Shown: positions 13,633 through 26,389, numbered from the stretch's first letter. The stretch is 64,000 nt of DNA from Monarcha castaneiventris obscurior (GCA_026261815.1 JAMPIT010000884.1:12661001-12725000), one strand, 5' to 3'. The notes: generated by a model from the letters alone, not told the origin. Program-made: numbers and translations.

Positions 13633-16600
13633 CCCACAGCCTGCTGGGATGTGAGAGGTTGTAGAGGTTGCCAGTAGGTTTCCAGTAGGGAACACTTACA
13701 TCCCAAACATTCCACTACATTGCTCCTGATTATGGTGCTACTGGAGCACCTCAATGAGTACAGCTTGTGAGAAGGGGCGTAGAGAAGTAGACTGTCCAGA
13801 CATTCTTGTCTTGACTTCAGGGAACTTCATTCAGACCTCTCCTTCCAGGTAGCAGTGATCATGGTGAGGCCCTACCCTCAGTCCTCCCAGTTTAAATCAC
13901 TGCTGCATTTACAAGGCAGCCCTCTAGGAAAGGAGACTGTTTTCTGGTGAGGATTGATGACCGTGATCTGAACCTTGAAACAGGGCGAGAAATAAAGACG
14001 TGATAAAGACATTAACAATGTATGGTTTAATATATCAAGGCTGGGCAAGCCAATTAGGACTGAATAGAAAGTAAGCTAAATCTTTTCCCATAACTCTAAT
14101 CCTTTCTGTAGGATTTGAAAGAGAATAAAAAGCTGCTACTGCTTTAAAAGTTACTTTCATGGTCATTTTTATGTTTTTATACTAATACTCATGCTCCTGC
14201 CAGGAGCACAAATGAAAGTGCTGAAATACCCCACAGCCTTTCCTGTGAGATTTACAGGCTAATTTTACAGATCCAACAAGTTTGAATTATTGGGATAGGC
14301 TTCAAATGAGCTTCTAAATTTGGGAGTATTTCTCTGAATCCAATATGAGATATTTACTATTTGATTTTTCCTCAGCCCTATGGGAGCCACAGTGTATTGT
14401 TGTGCTTTTACTGCATGTCCTATTTAAGAGTTTAATGCTGGCTCTTAGATCTTTTATTTCCAGGCAATCTGTGCAATTACTGACAGTGTCCAATTGACTG
14501 CTCTGACTGCTGCTCTTCTCAGAGCATGACACTGTGAGTGAACTTGGAAGAGCACAGTGAGGGCAGGCAGAGGTCTGGGATGGCTTGTCTGTACTTAACT
14601 TCCAGTTAAAATTTCAAAGGGCTTTATTAACAGTGCACTGGGGAGGAAAACCAAGGAGAGGGAATGAACAAAGGGAGACTCAAAGGGGCAGATCAGACCA
14701 TGTCTCACTGCCAGAAGCCTCTTCAGTCCTGTAACACAGTATTCCCTCACAAACTCCTGCACAGAAAGAACTATGGATGGGACTGCAGTCCCCAGAACAA
14801 TCTGGGAAAGGCAGTTTAATGTAAAAGATTACTCTACCCAGTGTCTAAATTATGCCAAGGATCTGCCTAATTCTTCCATTAGACTGGAAGAACAAAAGGT
14901 AGCTTAAAGCGCCCCCTATCCTTGAACTTGACTTCTTAGTTTTAGTTCATCAGGATAGTGCTGAATTTTAAATGAAATATTTAATTGTCAATTTTCTCAT
15001 TCCACCCAAAAGTGGAAAAAAAAAGTCATCAGTATTAATAATCAAAACCTACACAAAGAGGAATTTTAATACATATATATGAATTATGCCCTTGTAGACA
15101 AGGTTGCTGCTATCAATTGCTCTTTGGCAATGAATAACAAATTAAGCTTCTGATCATCATCAGATATTTCACTCTGTGTATGTCATGAATTCTGTTTCCA
15201 GTGTCTGTGGGGACCTGATTCTGCAAACATTTTGGAACATTTAAGTTTTGACCCTAAATCTGTATTACTTAACCCTATGATTCCATCTTATTTGAGAACA
15301 GCTTTAATGGAGTAGCTTTAGAGTATCTGCAGATGTGGGTGTTCGTGGTATTAGTGTGTACGTTTGAAAAAAGCCCTATGTTAATAAAGCTATTTCTCAA
15401 ATGTAATTGTCAAAGTCAAGGAAAAATAGTTTTAAAAATTTCTTAGATAGAAATGCAAGGAAAAAATACTACTCCTCATCCTTCTAATACACCCTTCTTA
15501 CCCAAGTTTTTAACAACACAAACCCCTAAATCTTATTAACATAAAATCATGTCTCTTTTTTTTCTGTCATTTAGCAAAAAAACCCAGAACAATCAAAACA
15601 TATTTTGGGGGCCTAAACTTACAGTCCATATTTGAAGGCTTTGAAGGCCAAAGTCTAAAAACGCGAAGGGAAAAGGTTAATGAATAAGGAAATTCTCAAT
15701 TTTTTCTCTGCTCCCTCAATCCTCACCGCGAAACACGTGTATGTGAACACATACAAGGAGTTTAAGGACTGACTGGCAGTTGAAAGCAGCTACTCCACAC
15801 AAGAAATATTACAATAAAACAGAAAAGAAGACTGCAAGTGAGCTAGGGCTTTGGGCTTAGAAAGGCATTTTAAAATATTTTTCCATTCAGCTATTAATAT
15901 TGTATTAAAAAAATAATAGTTTTAGCTCAATTCCCATGTTTCAAAGCTCACACAGCTCTAACACTAAGGTTATCTTGTTTGGCATGAGAACAGCTCATGT
16001 CTACATTAAAGCTGGAAGCTTAGAAGTGACATAAACAGGCCTTTTTCTATAAAGATAAAAGGCTAAGCTTTAAAGAATTTTATATTTATAGATAAACGTT
16101 TCCATAGTAATCATTACAGTGAAACTTGCTGGTGTCAGCAATCCTTTGCATACAAAAATGGCTTATATTCAAATTAGCAGGAATCACAGAATCAGATCCC
16201 AGCTGCTACCTGAAAGAAGGGCTTACAGGAAAAGTGTGAATGGAGATCTCTGGGGTGGGCAAATGCCCTTATTTTGGTCACCTCTCTGCTCCTTTCTGCC
16301 CTTTGTGCTGATACATAAGACAGGAGATATGATGTAGGAGACAACTTTGCAGTACACAAAACCAAACTGAAAGACCCAGGTGTCCTTTTCCATCTCTAAT
16401 TTTTAAGTTTCAATGATATAAACACAGACAAGTTAAAAAGCGTAAGACAAGCAACAAGCAGAATGCTGGGCCAGGTGACAGCAGTGTGGTTTTCTCCTCA
16501 CCTATTCCCCGTGACTTGGATTCTTTTACAATATGGTACAAATTCGATCCCTGCTTTGGGAAGATGTCCATTTCTTGTTACTTAAGGTAAAATCTCCTCA

Positions 16601-16934
16601 CATTCTTCAGTGAAGCTGGACTTTCCCACAAGTGCTCAGCAAAGGCCCATGTAAGTATTGTCCCAGTAATGAGCCTTGCTGGGTCAGGACTGCCTTCTTA
16701 TTAGAGCTGCAACAGGCAGACTGGCACTTACAATGATGGAAGTTATTTAAAGCAGTGAGGTTACAGTAATCATGTAAGATAAGACTCAAACTGCATGTTT
16801 CTGGAGGTTTCTACAATGCCCTGAAGTAAATTAGGTTTTAATTAAAAAAAAAAAAAAGAAGGGATGTTAATGCTTTCAGTCTATGAATTTTTAAAGCGCC
16901 ACCAGTTAATTAAACAAAGGAAGGAGACTATCAC
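13633..16934. other. Intergenic or intronic, no gene seen
   Basis: AT-rich DNA with no gene or clear repeat apart from one possible CTCF motif annotated separately. The stretch ends with an A tract at 16844-16857. A GAATCACAGAATCA string near 16181 resembles a CR1 tail unit but has no CR1 body next to it. Confidence 0.5.
14906..14924 (-). promoter_or_regulatory. Possible CTCF-binding motif
   Basis: On the minus strand the core reads TAGGGGGCGCTTT, matching the CTCF core consensus YAGRKGGCRSY at every core position. The upstream half of the motif matches poorly. Known CTCF sites act as insulators and loop anchors. Occupancy cannot be judged from sequence. Confidence 0.35.
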
Positions 16935-17048
16935 ACTCCCTTTTTTACAGGTGGCAAGATGAAGGAGAAGAGAGGTGAGGTGACTTACTCAGGGACAACG
17001 TGGTAAGTCAGTAGTGCCTGGCACAGAACCAAGCCTCACTTTGAGATT
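16935..17048 (-). mobile_element. MIR-type (CORE-SINE) relic
   Basis: The plus strand reads as a diverged reverse complement of a MIR-like SINE. TTTTTTACAGGTGGCAAGATG corresponds to the TTTTACAGATGAGGAAACTG block. AGAGGTGAGGTGACTTACTCAGGG then matches the conserved AGAGGTTAAGTGACTTGCCCAGGG block. A further part resembles the GTAAGTCAGTGGCAGAGCCAGG region. The order and spacing of three blocks are preserved, which is unlikely by chance. MIR-related SINEs are ancient in amniotes, and such relics survive in birds at low copy. Confidence 0.62.
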
Positions 17049-17342
17049 ACATCCTACTCACTCCTTGAAGTCCTGAAGAAGGGAAAAGAAAAATAGCTAA
17101 GAGAGCTGTTCAGCTTTGGAATGAGAACGCTCCGTGTGTGAGCCCACAGGCATATGAACATATGCCATGGGAGAGATGCAAGTAATACTCCCTGATCAGC
17201 AATAATGAAAACCTCCCTCCTCCACCTTTTTTCTTTAAAAAAAAATTTTTAAAGGCAAACCAGAGAGGAGGGTAAGTCTGAGTGGTTTGCCATTAATATA
17301 CAAACATTTCCATTGTAATCTGAACATTAATACCTGCCACTG

Positions 17343-17597
17343 TCAGCACCTCTTTGCAGAGAGGTCTCGCCCGATGTTTCTCTTGGCATTCTGACGCTCA
17401 CAGGGGATTGCTTTCACAAGGTGCTCTGCATGCACCTTCAATAGCCATTCTACCCAGGTTTTTACAATATCTTTGGAGAAATATATCCAGTTGTTTGGCT
17501 CCTTCAAAGCTCCTGAAGTCTGGAACTCAGCTGGCTGAAAAGTAGCCTCCAATAAATAATGGAAGTCTTTTGGTCGGGGCAATGTTTGTGTTAACAC
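17343..17597 (-). other. Unrecognised 84-codon open frame
   Basis: A stop-to-stop frame on the minus strand that begins right after an in-frame TAG and has no ATG at its start, since the first codon is GTG. The middle reads NNWIYFSKDIVKTWVEWLL and looks amphipathic and protein-like. The spaced tryptophans and valine faintly recall Pointed/SAM domains, but no diagnostic match can be claimed. Upstream and downstream are not coding-like. It is most likely a chance frame, or a fragment of a pseudogene or old repeat. Confidence 0.12.
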
Positions 17598-17599
17598 CT

Positions 17600-17870
17600 A
17601 GCAGAGGGGAGGGAATGGGGCTGGGAAGAAGTGGCTGCACTTCAAAGAGGTTGCCCCTGGCTCCAGCCAGAGCTGCCTGTGGTTGGCAAGAGCTGCTGGA
17701 GCTGGGGCTGCCTTGGCTCTCCTGCCTGGAGCAGCTCAGCAGGACGGCTCATGGCTGGCCCCTACTCTCAGGTGCTGTCACAGAGCATTAGTGCCTGGGT
17801 TAAGCAGAGAACGAGATGGGAAACATTAAAAGAAAGTGTTGGGCCTATGCTCCACTGAGCGGCGCTTTCA
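17600..17870. other. Locally GC-rich patch, function unknown
   Basis: This patch is clearly richer in G and C than its AT-rich surroundings, with repeated GCTG/CTGG words around 17690-17750. CpGs are few, so it is not a CpG island. It contains overlapping 73- and 75-codon open frames with no recognisable product. It could be old LTR sequence, but I could not find LTR ends, a TATA box or a poly(A) signal. Confidence 0.25.
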
Positions 17871-18219
17871 CAGGTTTCATAGTGGCAGGTGGCAGTAGCA
17901 GCCTCCTACAGATAACAATTTTGCCTATGAGGTCCTCAGCAGGGAACCTGAAGCAATTCTTCTCCCCTCTGCTCCTTACATCCTCTGTGTAACTGAGGAT
18001 CAAACCATCAGAGAGTCAGGGTAGGGTTACAGTGCAACTGTAGTACTTACGAATCATTTGACCTGAGCCAAGATCAAGAAAATCAGTGGGCTTCAGAACA
18101 AGCTCTACCACTTGTCAGCAACATTAATTATATTTTTGCATTTCTGCAGCACATCCCACCCCAGCATGTGATATTTTACAGGCATCAGTTAAGACCCAGA
18201 GGTTTTAGGTAAGGAAGAA

Positions 18220-18345
18220 AACAACCATTTTACAGAGGAGGAACACATGCTTAGACAGACCTTTTACTGCGTGGTGATCAGAAGATTATAAAGAGAAATC
18301 TGGGAATTCTCTGTCCTTGCTACACTTCCACTCTCAGTGGCCACC
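18220..18345 (-). mobile_element. Weak MIR-type relic
   Basis: ACCATTTTACAGAGGAGGAA at about 18224-18243 matches the best conserved block of MIR-like SINEs (CCATTTTACAGATGAGGAA) in reverse orientation. The following 80 bp can only be aligned loosely, as far as a CTGGGAATTC block at about 18300. A single good block makes this tentative. Confidence 0.35.
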
Positions 18346-18535
18346 AAATATTCAAGCCCACCGTGGAAGTCACAGTGGTTCTCTGGAAGCGATTCCCCCC
18401 AACACGCACTCTGGGAATGACCTTCCTTCCTGGCTGTCTCTATGAGTAAACTCTGTGTGCGCAGCAACAGCTTCCAAATTCACACAGCAGATACAACTGC
18501 CTACCACCTCTGTGAGTATATGCACATGCAATCAT

Positions 18536-18568
18536 CGTTCTAAAAAATAGAACAACGTTCTAAAAAAT
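18536..18568. repeat. 13-bp direct repeat with internal palindrome
   Basis: CGTTCTAAAAAAT occurs twice, at 18536-18548 and 18556-18568. The first copy also forms a perfect GTTCTA/TAGAAC inverted repeat around an A5 loop (18537-18553). It may be a replication-slippage product. Confidence 0.6.
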
Positions 18569-18691
18569 CTGTTCACCAGCCATTATTTATCACACACCAG
18601 TGGCTCCTCTCAATTGCTTTGAACAGGAAAGAAATGCATTTACTTGCCATGTCTGTTGGCAGATGGTGATTTTTACATTTTTGTAGTAGGT

Positions 18692-18720
18692 CTGTGTGTG
18701 TGTGTGCACACGTATGTGTC
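18692..18720. repeat. Short GT microsatellite
   Basis: About seven TG units followed by GCACACGTATGTGT. It is an imperfect alternating purine-pyrimidine stretch, and too short to be very polymorphic. Confidence 0.7.
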
Positions 18721-20248
18721 AGAGGGGCATAAAACTTTGGAGAAGAGCAGACACTTTAGTTAAATATCATGGAATTCCAACCTAATCTCTTGTTATTTTG
18801 TGTTTTGTGAAATAAATTCTGCACTGAAATTTTCCATGTGTGGTCTCAATGGTAGGTAACACAGAAAGTTTGAGAAAGAAAGTCTGCTTAGACATTTTAT
18901 GGCATGAGAGTAGGATGGAAAACACTTTTGCTGAAAGTTTCAAATGCCTTTTAAAAAAAATTACCAAAGTTAGACACTTCAAATGCATTTTCCTTCTTTT
19001 TTTAGCCCCTTTTGAATAAACAAAGCCTGACACAAAGTGGCCAGGGGGTTTCTGAAGGACCACATTTGCAGATGCCAATTATAAAAAAAACTATGTCATC
19101 CACATTCCAAAATATTTTAGGACTCTCAGACAACATTTCACAGGATTTAAATGGACTTATTTCACCACTGTTTTTTTGATGGAGCAATACATATTTAGGG
19201 AGAGCATAATGAAAAACTTGACTGCTCTGAAATGCCATCTTAAATTTTTTGAATAAAAGGTGAGCTAATATATAGCTTCATAGTGGCAGAAATGCCAAGA
19301 GTATCCCACTCAAATTAGGGAAAGATGCAATTCCTCTTATGTTCCTTCTATTTCTTGATTTTTCCAGCTCTTTTCTTTTCCTTCCCCATGAATTTCCTGT
19401 CACCCCCACCATCCTCCTTCACCTTCCCACACAGATCCTTTTTTGTGAGTAACTGTGGAACGTTACAGCTACGCTGTGAGTTAATGCAGTGCAATAGAGG
19501 GAGAGGCAACATCAGGAAGTCAGAGATTGGAAAAGTTAAGGGGCTGAGCCTCTGGCTTCAGTTCAATCGATAATCACCATGCATCTGGCCCCGTGTTTCT
19601 CCTGCACAATTAACTCAGCCACTTTGCACATACCTCATCTTTTGCATCAGTTTGTGAAAAGTAAATTTACTGTTTGCTGAGTCCCAGTCATGCAGGATGG
19701 TGAAAAAAGTCTCACTGATGGCAGCACAATGAGAGATTCAGTACAATGGGTCCAAACAAACCCCAGAGTACAAAGGTTTAATTTTCAGTTCACCTCGAGA
19801 TCAACTATGAGTTACAGTATGACTTTTTCCCCCACTGGAAAGAAAAATTCCCAGAACCATCAGGGTTGTAAACCAGGCAAATAATATTAAAATGAAAAGT
19901 GAAGGATGAGTGGGGCTGAGCTGCTTTGTTTGTTGTTGTTTTGAGAAGGCAGCTAATTAGATAATGGCCAGGCACTGCCTGCATGCTAGGATAGCTACCT
20001 CAGTAGTTTGTGCCACTGTGGAGTAATTCCAGCTGAAAAATAAGTAGTTTTCTCCCACTCCGGAGGTGACCAAAATCCACACAGAAGGCAGAAGTGCTTT
20101 GGCATGGAGGTGCTTTGTGCTGCTATAGGTTATGCCCAATCTACACTGAGCAGGCTAAAGCAGCATGGATGGTGTTGGAAGTACAACCCAAAAGGAGGCT
20201 GAAGGAGATTTTCCAATTCTGGCTTGAAGTACTAAAAAAAACCCCATG

Positions 20249-20307
20249 CATACATACATACATACATACATACATACATACATACATACATACATACATA
20301 CATACAT
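20249..20307. repeat. (CATA)n tetranucleotide microsatellite
   Basis: A perfect CATA/TACA repeat of 59 bp, nearly 15 units, ending in CATTCATCTTC. Because the unit is not a multiple of three and contains no stop in these frames, it produces spurious HTYI-type and CMYV-type peptides on both strands. The uninterrupted length suggests it is polymorphic. Confidence 0.97.
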
Positions 20308-23300
20308 TCATCTTCATTCTTGTTTGTTCTCTCTTTTGCCTTTCCCCACACCAATTCTACCAGGAAGGCAAAGGTACAGCTCACCTGACTTTCTAGGACA
20401 CTGGAGTAATCATCTGGTATCCATCTCAACAAATATTCTACTGTCCTTTCATCTGAGTTAGTTCCTCATTAAATGTTGCTGCACACATTGCAAAATCATG
20501 CAGAAAAGGATGTAGTAAAGGGAAACAAGAAGTGAAGTTTATGACTAAGGTGATCTTTCACTTTGCTAAACAACAAAACTCAGTTTTTTTCTTCTAATTT
20601 TGCATTCCATTTTTCCTCTAATTCTATTCTACCTGAATGCACCCTTCATTTTGTTGACATAATTATTTTTTAAATTATAATTGTAAATGAAATTTAAGAT
20701 AACAAAGCAAAGCACTTCAAATAAAAGAAGTCAAAACATTTCTTTCTGAAATTAAAAATTTCAATTTTTTGACAGATTTGTGAAGTTGTTTCTTCTGGAG
20801 CTAAATATGCAGAGCTGGTAAGAAGTTTCACTGCAAAAATTCTGCCTAGCTCTGAAGATGAGTGGTTTTGTGTGTGCCTGCATTTTTGCATGAAAAGAGA
20901 GGAGACGTTTAGCAAACTAGGACAATGATAGATCTGCCATCACTGACCTTGATTGCCAGTGTTGGCTACTGTCTGCTGCCTGCCTGGAATCATTTTGCTG
21001 TGGATCATATAATCTCCCAACATCATTCCCAGGGTCCCCTAGGCTTGGGGGTCTAGAGCTCACTCAAGCATAAAACCTTGTTCATACTCAGTTTGCACCT
21101 GGCTGGAGCAGCAATGTTACTGCAGAAGAGGAAAAATTATTACAGACTTGGGTAGTAGTTTAGCAAATCCCCATTAGATGCTTTTTCCTCCCTCCCCAAA
21201 AAAATTAAACTGAACAAAAACTGATGCTGATCACTGTGTGTTCAAAGTCATGGGCCACTTTCTCAGCTGAGTACAGCAGAGCTCTCCTGGCTTGTAGTGC
21301 AATGATGCTGATTTATGCAAAGCAGGCACATGGCCCACAGTTTATGTCACACATCCAAAATCCCATATAGACTTAATTTTGCTTTTGAAAGCCTACAGAA
21401 ATCCACAAATTAACACCTTTTAGCATTATTCACTTTGAGTTTGTCAGTTTTTCAGCAGTAATCGATTAACAGTTGTTTTCAAGTTAGGGTTTATCTCTTG
21501 TTGGCGGGTATATTTATGACACATGGTTACACCTACAAGAATACATTAAAAGTTTTTTGAGCAACTTGGAACTACAAAGGCAAACTAGTGCCTTGCAGTT
21601 GCTATAATCTTTGATGTCACTAGGAGACTGCGTTTACCAGAATCAAGCAAGAGAGTTCTGTTTTCTGCAACTAAAGCAATCCAGGTTAAACTTTTAAAGA
21701 AGCCGAGTCGACACAAGTAACTCACATATACTTCGAAATGTTTAGAGATATTATTAAGAGTGCCATGCATAAAACTTTTACCTGTATATCTCCCCCTTGA
21801 TTAAATTCGTTTTCTGAGAGAGGGAATGCTGTTTGTTACACAGCATCCAGCTGAACAAAAGAGAAATAGAGCCTGAACTGTGTTCTCTGGGCATCAGAAT
21901 CTGATGCAACTCACTTTCATCTCAGTGTAGCTTATCTGGTAGGCAGACCCAGTGCAGGCATGAATTCCTAAGGATAAGTTATATTATACGGCATGTGGCT
22001 GGATTCAGCCATCTCACCAGTGATGAATTTGCCTTCTCTTTCAGAGCTTCACTCTCTTTTAAACAGAAACCTCTGAAAACGGAATGAGTCTGTCAGTGTA
22101 ATCTTTACCATATTTGTATTCGTGCATACATACACATACATAAAACACACACCCTGAGGGAGCTTATCTTTAATGACAAGGGTTTGTGACTCCAGAAGAA
22201 TTCAGTTCCCAGCCTTGTCCCTGAATTCTTCTATGTCTTGGACATGTGATACATGTAGTATCTCAGTCTCTCATGCACTTATGTAGCCAAAAGGGTCCTT
22301 TGGGGGCAAAGGCTGTTCTTCACTGCATGATTGTCTATTGTCTAATGAAATAGCCTCTGACATGAGTTAGAATTTAGTCATGCCACAAATAAGTTATTGA
22401 TAGTTCTTTTTTTTTTTTTAATGCCAAAAATGGATCACAATGAGGGCAGTGTTGGGCAAATTCTATAATTAAGGAACGTGTTTCTAGTTTCATTTTCTCC
22501 TGCTGTAATAAATACTGCAAACACTTGTCTCACAGCACTAGTTCAAAGCACTCCAGGTTGCAGTGAGCTACTTCTCTGTTTGGGGGATATCAGTATAATA
22601 TATGCTGCTATTTTATAAGGGTTTTCTTCAGACATGCAGAAATTTGAGACAGAATTCATCAACACCTTTTCTCTGACTGCCAACGCAGAGCTGTGGCTGG
22701 GAGATATGAAATATTCTGTAAGAGTGAGGGAACAGAGGACCTAAGTGGGGAAGGCAATCAAAGATGCACGGAGGTGCCTGGGCTCCAAAGCCATGTCTGA
22801 GTCACAGCAGCCAGCGCTCGTCTCGCATTTGAGTTAGATGGCGTCATTTTAATATTTCTCCTGGAAAGGCAGCAACTTCATTGTATGTGACGCTGTACAT
22901 TATCCACCATCACTCTCCTCATCCTCCTCTAGGATACACCCACACCCTCACACCACAGAAAGCTGAGAGCCAAGGACCTTCATCACCCACTAACTACCGA
23001 GAAGGGACAAAGCTCTGCTTTCTAAGCACCATGTCACGATTATTTACCGCACAGACCTCAGCTTTTAAATATGTGTTTTAATTTCCTATAATCCCAGCTC
23101 CTACCATGACTATGTGGAATTCCATTTATTCTATTTGTTCTCTTTTAAGAGGGATGAAGTCATCTGTGCTGGAAACTATGACCTGATTGAAAGTACTGAA
23201 ATGCTGCAATGTCTCAGACACAGCTCTGGCACATGAAAAAGTAGAAATTAAACTCTTCTGCAGACATTTGATCTCTTGCTATGAAAAGGGATATTGTGCT

Positions 23301-25333
23301 TCCTCTCTTTAACAGTATTCTCTGCCCACTGTGAAAAGAACTCTGTTTGCGCTTTTTTTTTAAGTGTGGCATTTTTTTCCACTCTAAATAGGATTGCAAA
23401 TTAAGCTTCAGCATGTATACACACAGACTCTATATATTCCTGACTGCTGTGAGCTCAGAGATGCCAATGCCAGATCTCCCAGACTCATTAACTAACTGGT
23501 TCGATTGTTACCAGTGAATCCACTGCGTCCAAGCTCCAGGACTGTGCACAGTGCAAGCACTCCACAACTGCAAACCATTTTTGGTCAAGAGTAACAGATC
23601 AGCCAAAGGCAAGGCAGGATGTTAATCCAGTCAACAGTCATTGCTTAAAGTTGTCTACAAAAATTTCAGTAGCCATGCAAACTCTGCTCCTTTTAGCATA
23701 AGGTCACCAATTACAAATAGCATTTCTTTCTTCAGGGTAATTCATGCAAACTCTAATACAGCTCTGCACAAAGGGTTGGGGTTTTTTACTCAAGTATTTC
23801 AAGAAAATATATATAAACCTGGTCTTACGCCACATGAGCTATAATTCAGCATGTTGTGCTGTAAAATAATCCAGTAAAATTAACCATCTCTTGCTATACA
23901 TTTGCTACAGAATTAGCTCCACTTGCCTACCCACTTCTAGAGATAGGGAGGCTTAAGTGAGAAGAGCCATGCTGAAAAATAGTACTTGAGTTGCTGCAGG
24001 GTTAGCAACAGCTGAGGTGTGTGAACCACAGCAAATTCCCCCTCCTTTCCACAACAAGCCAGACAATTCATATTAATAGTTAAGGAGTTTTTTGTGTCAG
24101 CAGGATTCATATTAGGGGCAATACACTTGTTTGTACTTCAGTGAAAACAGACCCTTAGTAACTTCTGTATCAAGTGCTTTCAACTTACAATACTGGACAA
24201 GATCTCAAAATGCTCAATCCTGACCTGCCTTTGATCCCGTGAAAACTGAAGCGAAAAAAAATCTCACTTCAGGCAGTGGAAGCAGACTAAAGACAATGGA
24301 AATATTCCTTTTCATTAAAAAAATTCTCAATAATAGAATAAAAAAAAATATAAGGACTGCAAAAAGCAGCCTGTACACTGGTAGCTGAGTTATTTCTGTG
24401 CTGTATGTGCTACCACAGACAGCATTTTCAGTGTGGGGTGGACCCACAGCTGGGCAGGGCAGGGCTGTGGGCAGCTGGAGACCAGACCTGCTGTGGCATC
24501 ATTGGGCCATGGGCAGAGGGGAAGGACTCTGGGCAGAGACCCTCAAGGCCCTGTCACCAACAAAGTGATAGGGACAAACAAACTGCCTTAACTTACAATC
24601 TTCTGCAAGGGGCACAATATCCAGTTGTAGGAACTTCTCTTCTAGCTGCCAGCGCAGCTAACATCTTCAAAGAAAAGTATAATCTCTTCCATTTTGCTGC
24701 TCGGAACAACTCAGTCCCCTGACCCTGCCTCATGTACAATTGTATGTCTTTAGCTAGCCAAAAGACTTTTGTTGTTACTTCTGTGTTAGAAGACTGATAT
24801 TTTTGCTAGCCAAGCTTTTTATTAGTGTGATATTTCTTTAAAAAGAATCTGAACTTTGTGAAAACAAAAAGACTTTGAGTATTTTAGCCACAAATATTTT
24901 GAGGTTACCTATACTAGACTCCACTTTTCCCTATGTTTTCTACTGCTAGTGGAGCCTTGCAGAAAAAAAAGCAAAACCCCCTTCACTGTATATTCCCTAC
25001 TTCTTTCATTTCACAATAATATGATGTTCAGTCATTGCTCTTTGATGTTCCTTTGTGCTGGGATTTCAAAGGAAATTAGCTTCCAAAATATGATGACACT
25101 CAGCAGAAGCTGGGCGCTGAACTTCAGTGGGTCTCACTGAGCATTCAGGCTCAAACTCTGATATTGAAGATATGTGCCACCTGTGACCTAGAGACTGACA
25201 TCTTTTGTGGCACTTAGTCGTGTCAGAGACACCCAAGAAAGAAATGAACTGAAAAACTGCAATATATAACACTTGTCCTCAGGGTTTTTAAATTGTTATG
25301 TCCTTATGTCATTTTTGAATGCTTCGATGTATA
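20308..25333. other. Intergenic or intronic, no gene seen
   Basis: AT-rich sequence with no recognisable coding exon. It contains a T tract (22407-22419) and a locally GC-rich block at 24420-24560 with few CpGs and no clear LTR landmarks. TTAGATGGCGTCATTTT at about 22834-22850 fits a YY1-like ATGGCG core, and more weakly a CTCF core. Confidence 0.5.
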
Positions 25334-26389
25334 TGATGGGTTGACCCTGGCTGGGTCCAGGTGTCCATCAAAGCCACTCCTCAGCAGGACAGGGGAGAAA
25401 AAATTACAACAGAAAGGTTCATGGGTTGAGATAAAGACAAGGCGGGATCACTCACCAATTACTGTCACTGTAAAAACAGACTTGACTTACGGAAATTAGC
25501 TTAATTTATTGCCAATCAAATCAGAGTAGGGTAATGAGAAATAAAACCAAATCTTAAAAACACCTTCTCCCCACCTCTCCCTTTCTCTAGGGCTTAAGTC
25601 CACTCCCTATTTCTCTATCTCCTCCCTGGTGCAGGGATTCTGGGAATGGGAATCATTAGTTTATCGCACTTTGTCTCTGCTGCACCTTCATCCTCAGGGG
25701 GAGAATTTCTCACCCCTTCCCCTGCTCCAGCATATAGATCCCTCATACAGGAGACAGTCCTCCATGAACTTGTCCAACCTGAGTTCTTCCCACAGGCGGC
25801 AGTCCTTCAGGAACCTTCCATAGGGAGGAAGTCCCTTCAGGAATGGGATGCTCCAGCGTGGGCCCCACAGGGTCACAAGTCCAACCAGAAAATCTGCTGC
25901 AGCATGGGCTTCTCTCTCCACAGGTCCTGCCAGGAGCTGATCCAGTGCAGACTTCCCACAGGATCACAGCCTCCTTTGGACATCCACCTGCTCTGGTGTG
26001 GGGTCCTCCCTGGGCTGCAGGATCTCTGCTGCCCCGTGGACCTCCCTGGGCTGCAGGGGCACAGCTGCCTCACCACAGGCTGCACCACGGACTGCAGGGG
26101 AATTTCACCTCCAGTGTCTGAAGCATCTCCTGCCTGTTCTTCCTCACTGCCCTCAGTGACTGCAGAGCTGTTGCTCTCACATGTTGTCACTCCTCTGTGT
26201 GGTTGCTGTTAGGCAGTTTCTTCTCCCTTTCTCAAATATGTTATCCCAGAGGTGCTACCACCATCCTTGAGGAGCTCAGCCTCACCAGCTGGCATTGCCT
26301 GCATCAAAGGTGAAGCTTCAGAAGCTTCTCATAAAGGCCACTTGTGGAGCCCCGCTGCTACCTAAACCTTGCCAAAAAAACCCAATGCA
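25334..26389 (-). mobile_element. Solo LTR of an avian endogenous retrovirus
   Basis: On the minus strand the element starts TGCATTGGGTTT, continues through GGCAAGGTTTAGGTAGCAGCGGGGC-like sequence, and ends CAGCCAGGGTCAACCCATCA. This gives canonical TG...CA ends and about 1,056 bp. I recognise the end sequences and the interior, which is a chain of diverged 35-45 bp units built on CTCCAGCGTGGG and GGGCTGCAGG words, as a high-copy LTR common in passerine genomes, probably ERVL-like. The class is from memory and uncertain. No internal region or second LTR follows, so it is a solo LTR. Flanking bases (GATAT upstream, TATAC downstream) do not form a clean target duplication. A 188-codon plus-strand frame inside it (25646-26212) is a by-product of the GC-rich units, not a gene. 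Confidence 0.82.

Larger units (their letters stand above)
17871..20248. other. Intergenic or intronic, mostly featureless
   Basis: No gene seen. The stretch includes a weak MIR-like match, a short GT run and a small palindromic direct repeat, each annotated separately. The 98-codon minus-strand frame at 18782-19078 is AT-rich, low in complexity and not recognisable. Confidence 0.5.

Noticed and set aside
16175..16200. GAATCACAGAATCA string resembling a CR1 tail repeat
   Set aside because: Neighbouring sequence on either side does not match the CR1 3' end.
20094..20461. Open frames of 66-100 codons with HTYI or CMYV repeats
   Set aside because: They are created by the (CATA)n microsatellite, which has no stop in these frames.
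23498..23520. GGTTCGATT string resembling a tRNA B box
   Set aside because: No A box at the right distance and no cloverleaf stems.
24420..24730. GC-richer block suspected to be another LTR or a coding exon
   Set aside because: No TG/CA ends, TATA box or poly(A) signal in a consistent layout, and the 105-codon frame has no recognisable motif.
25646..26212. 188-codon plus-strand open frame
   Set aside because: It lies inside the solo LTR, antisense to it, and its codons come from the diverged GC-rich tandem units. It has no domain.
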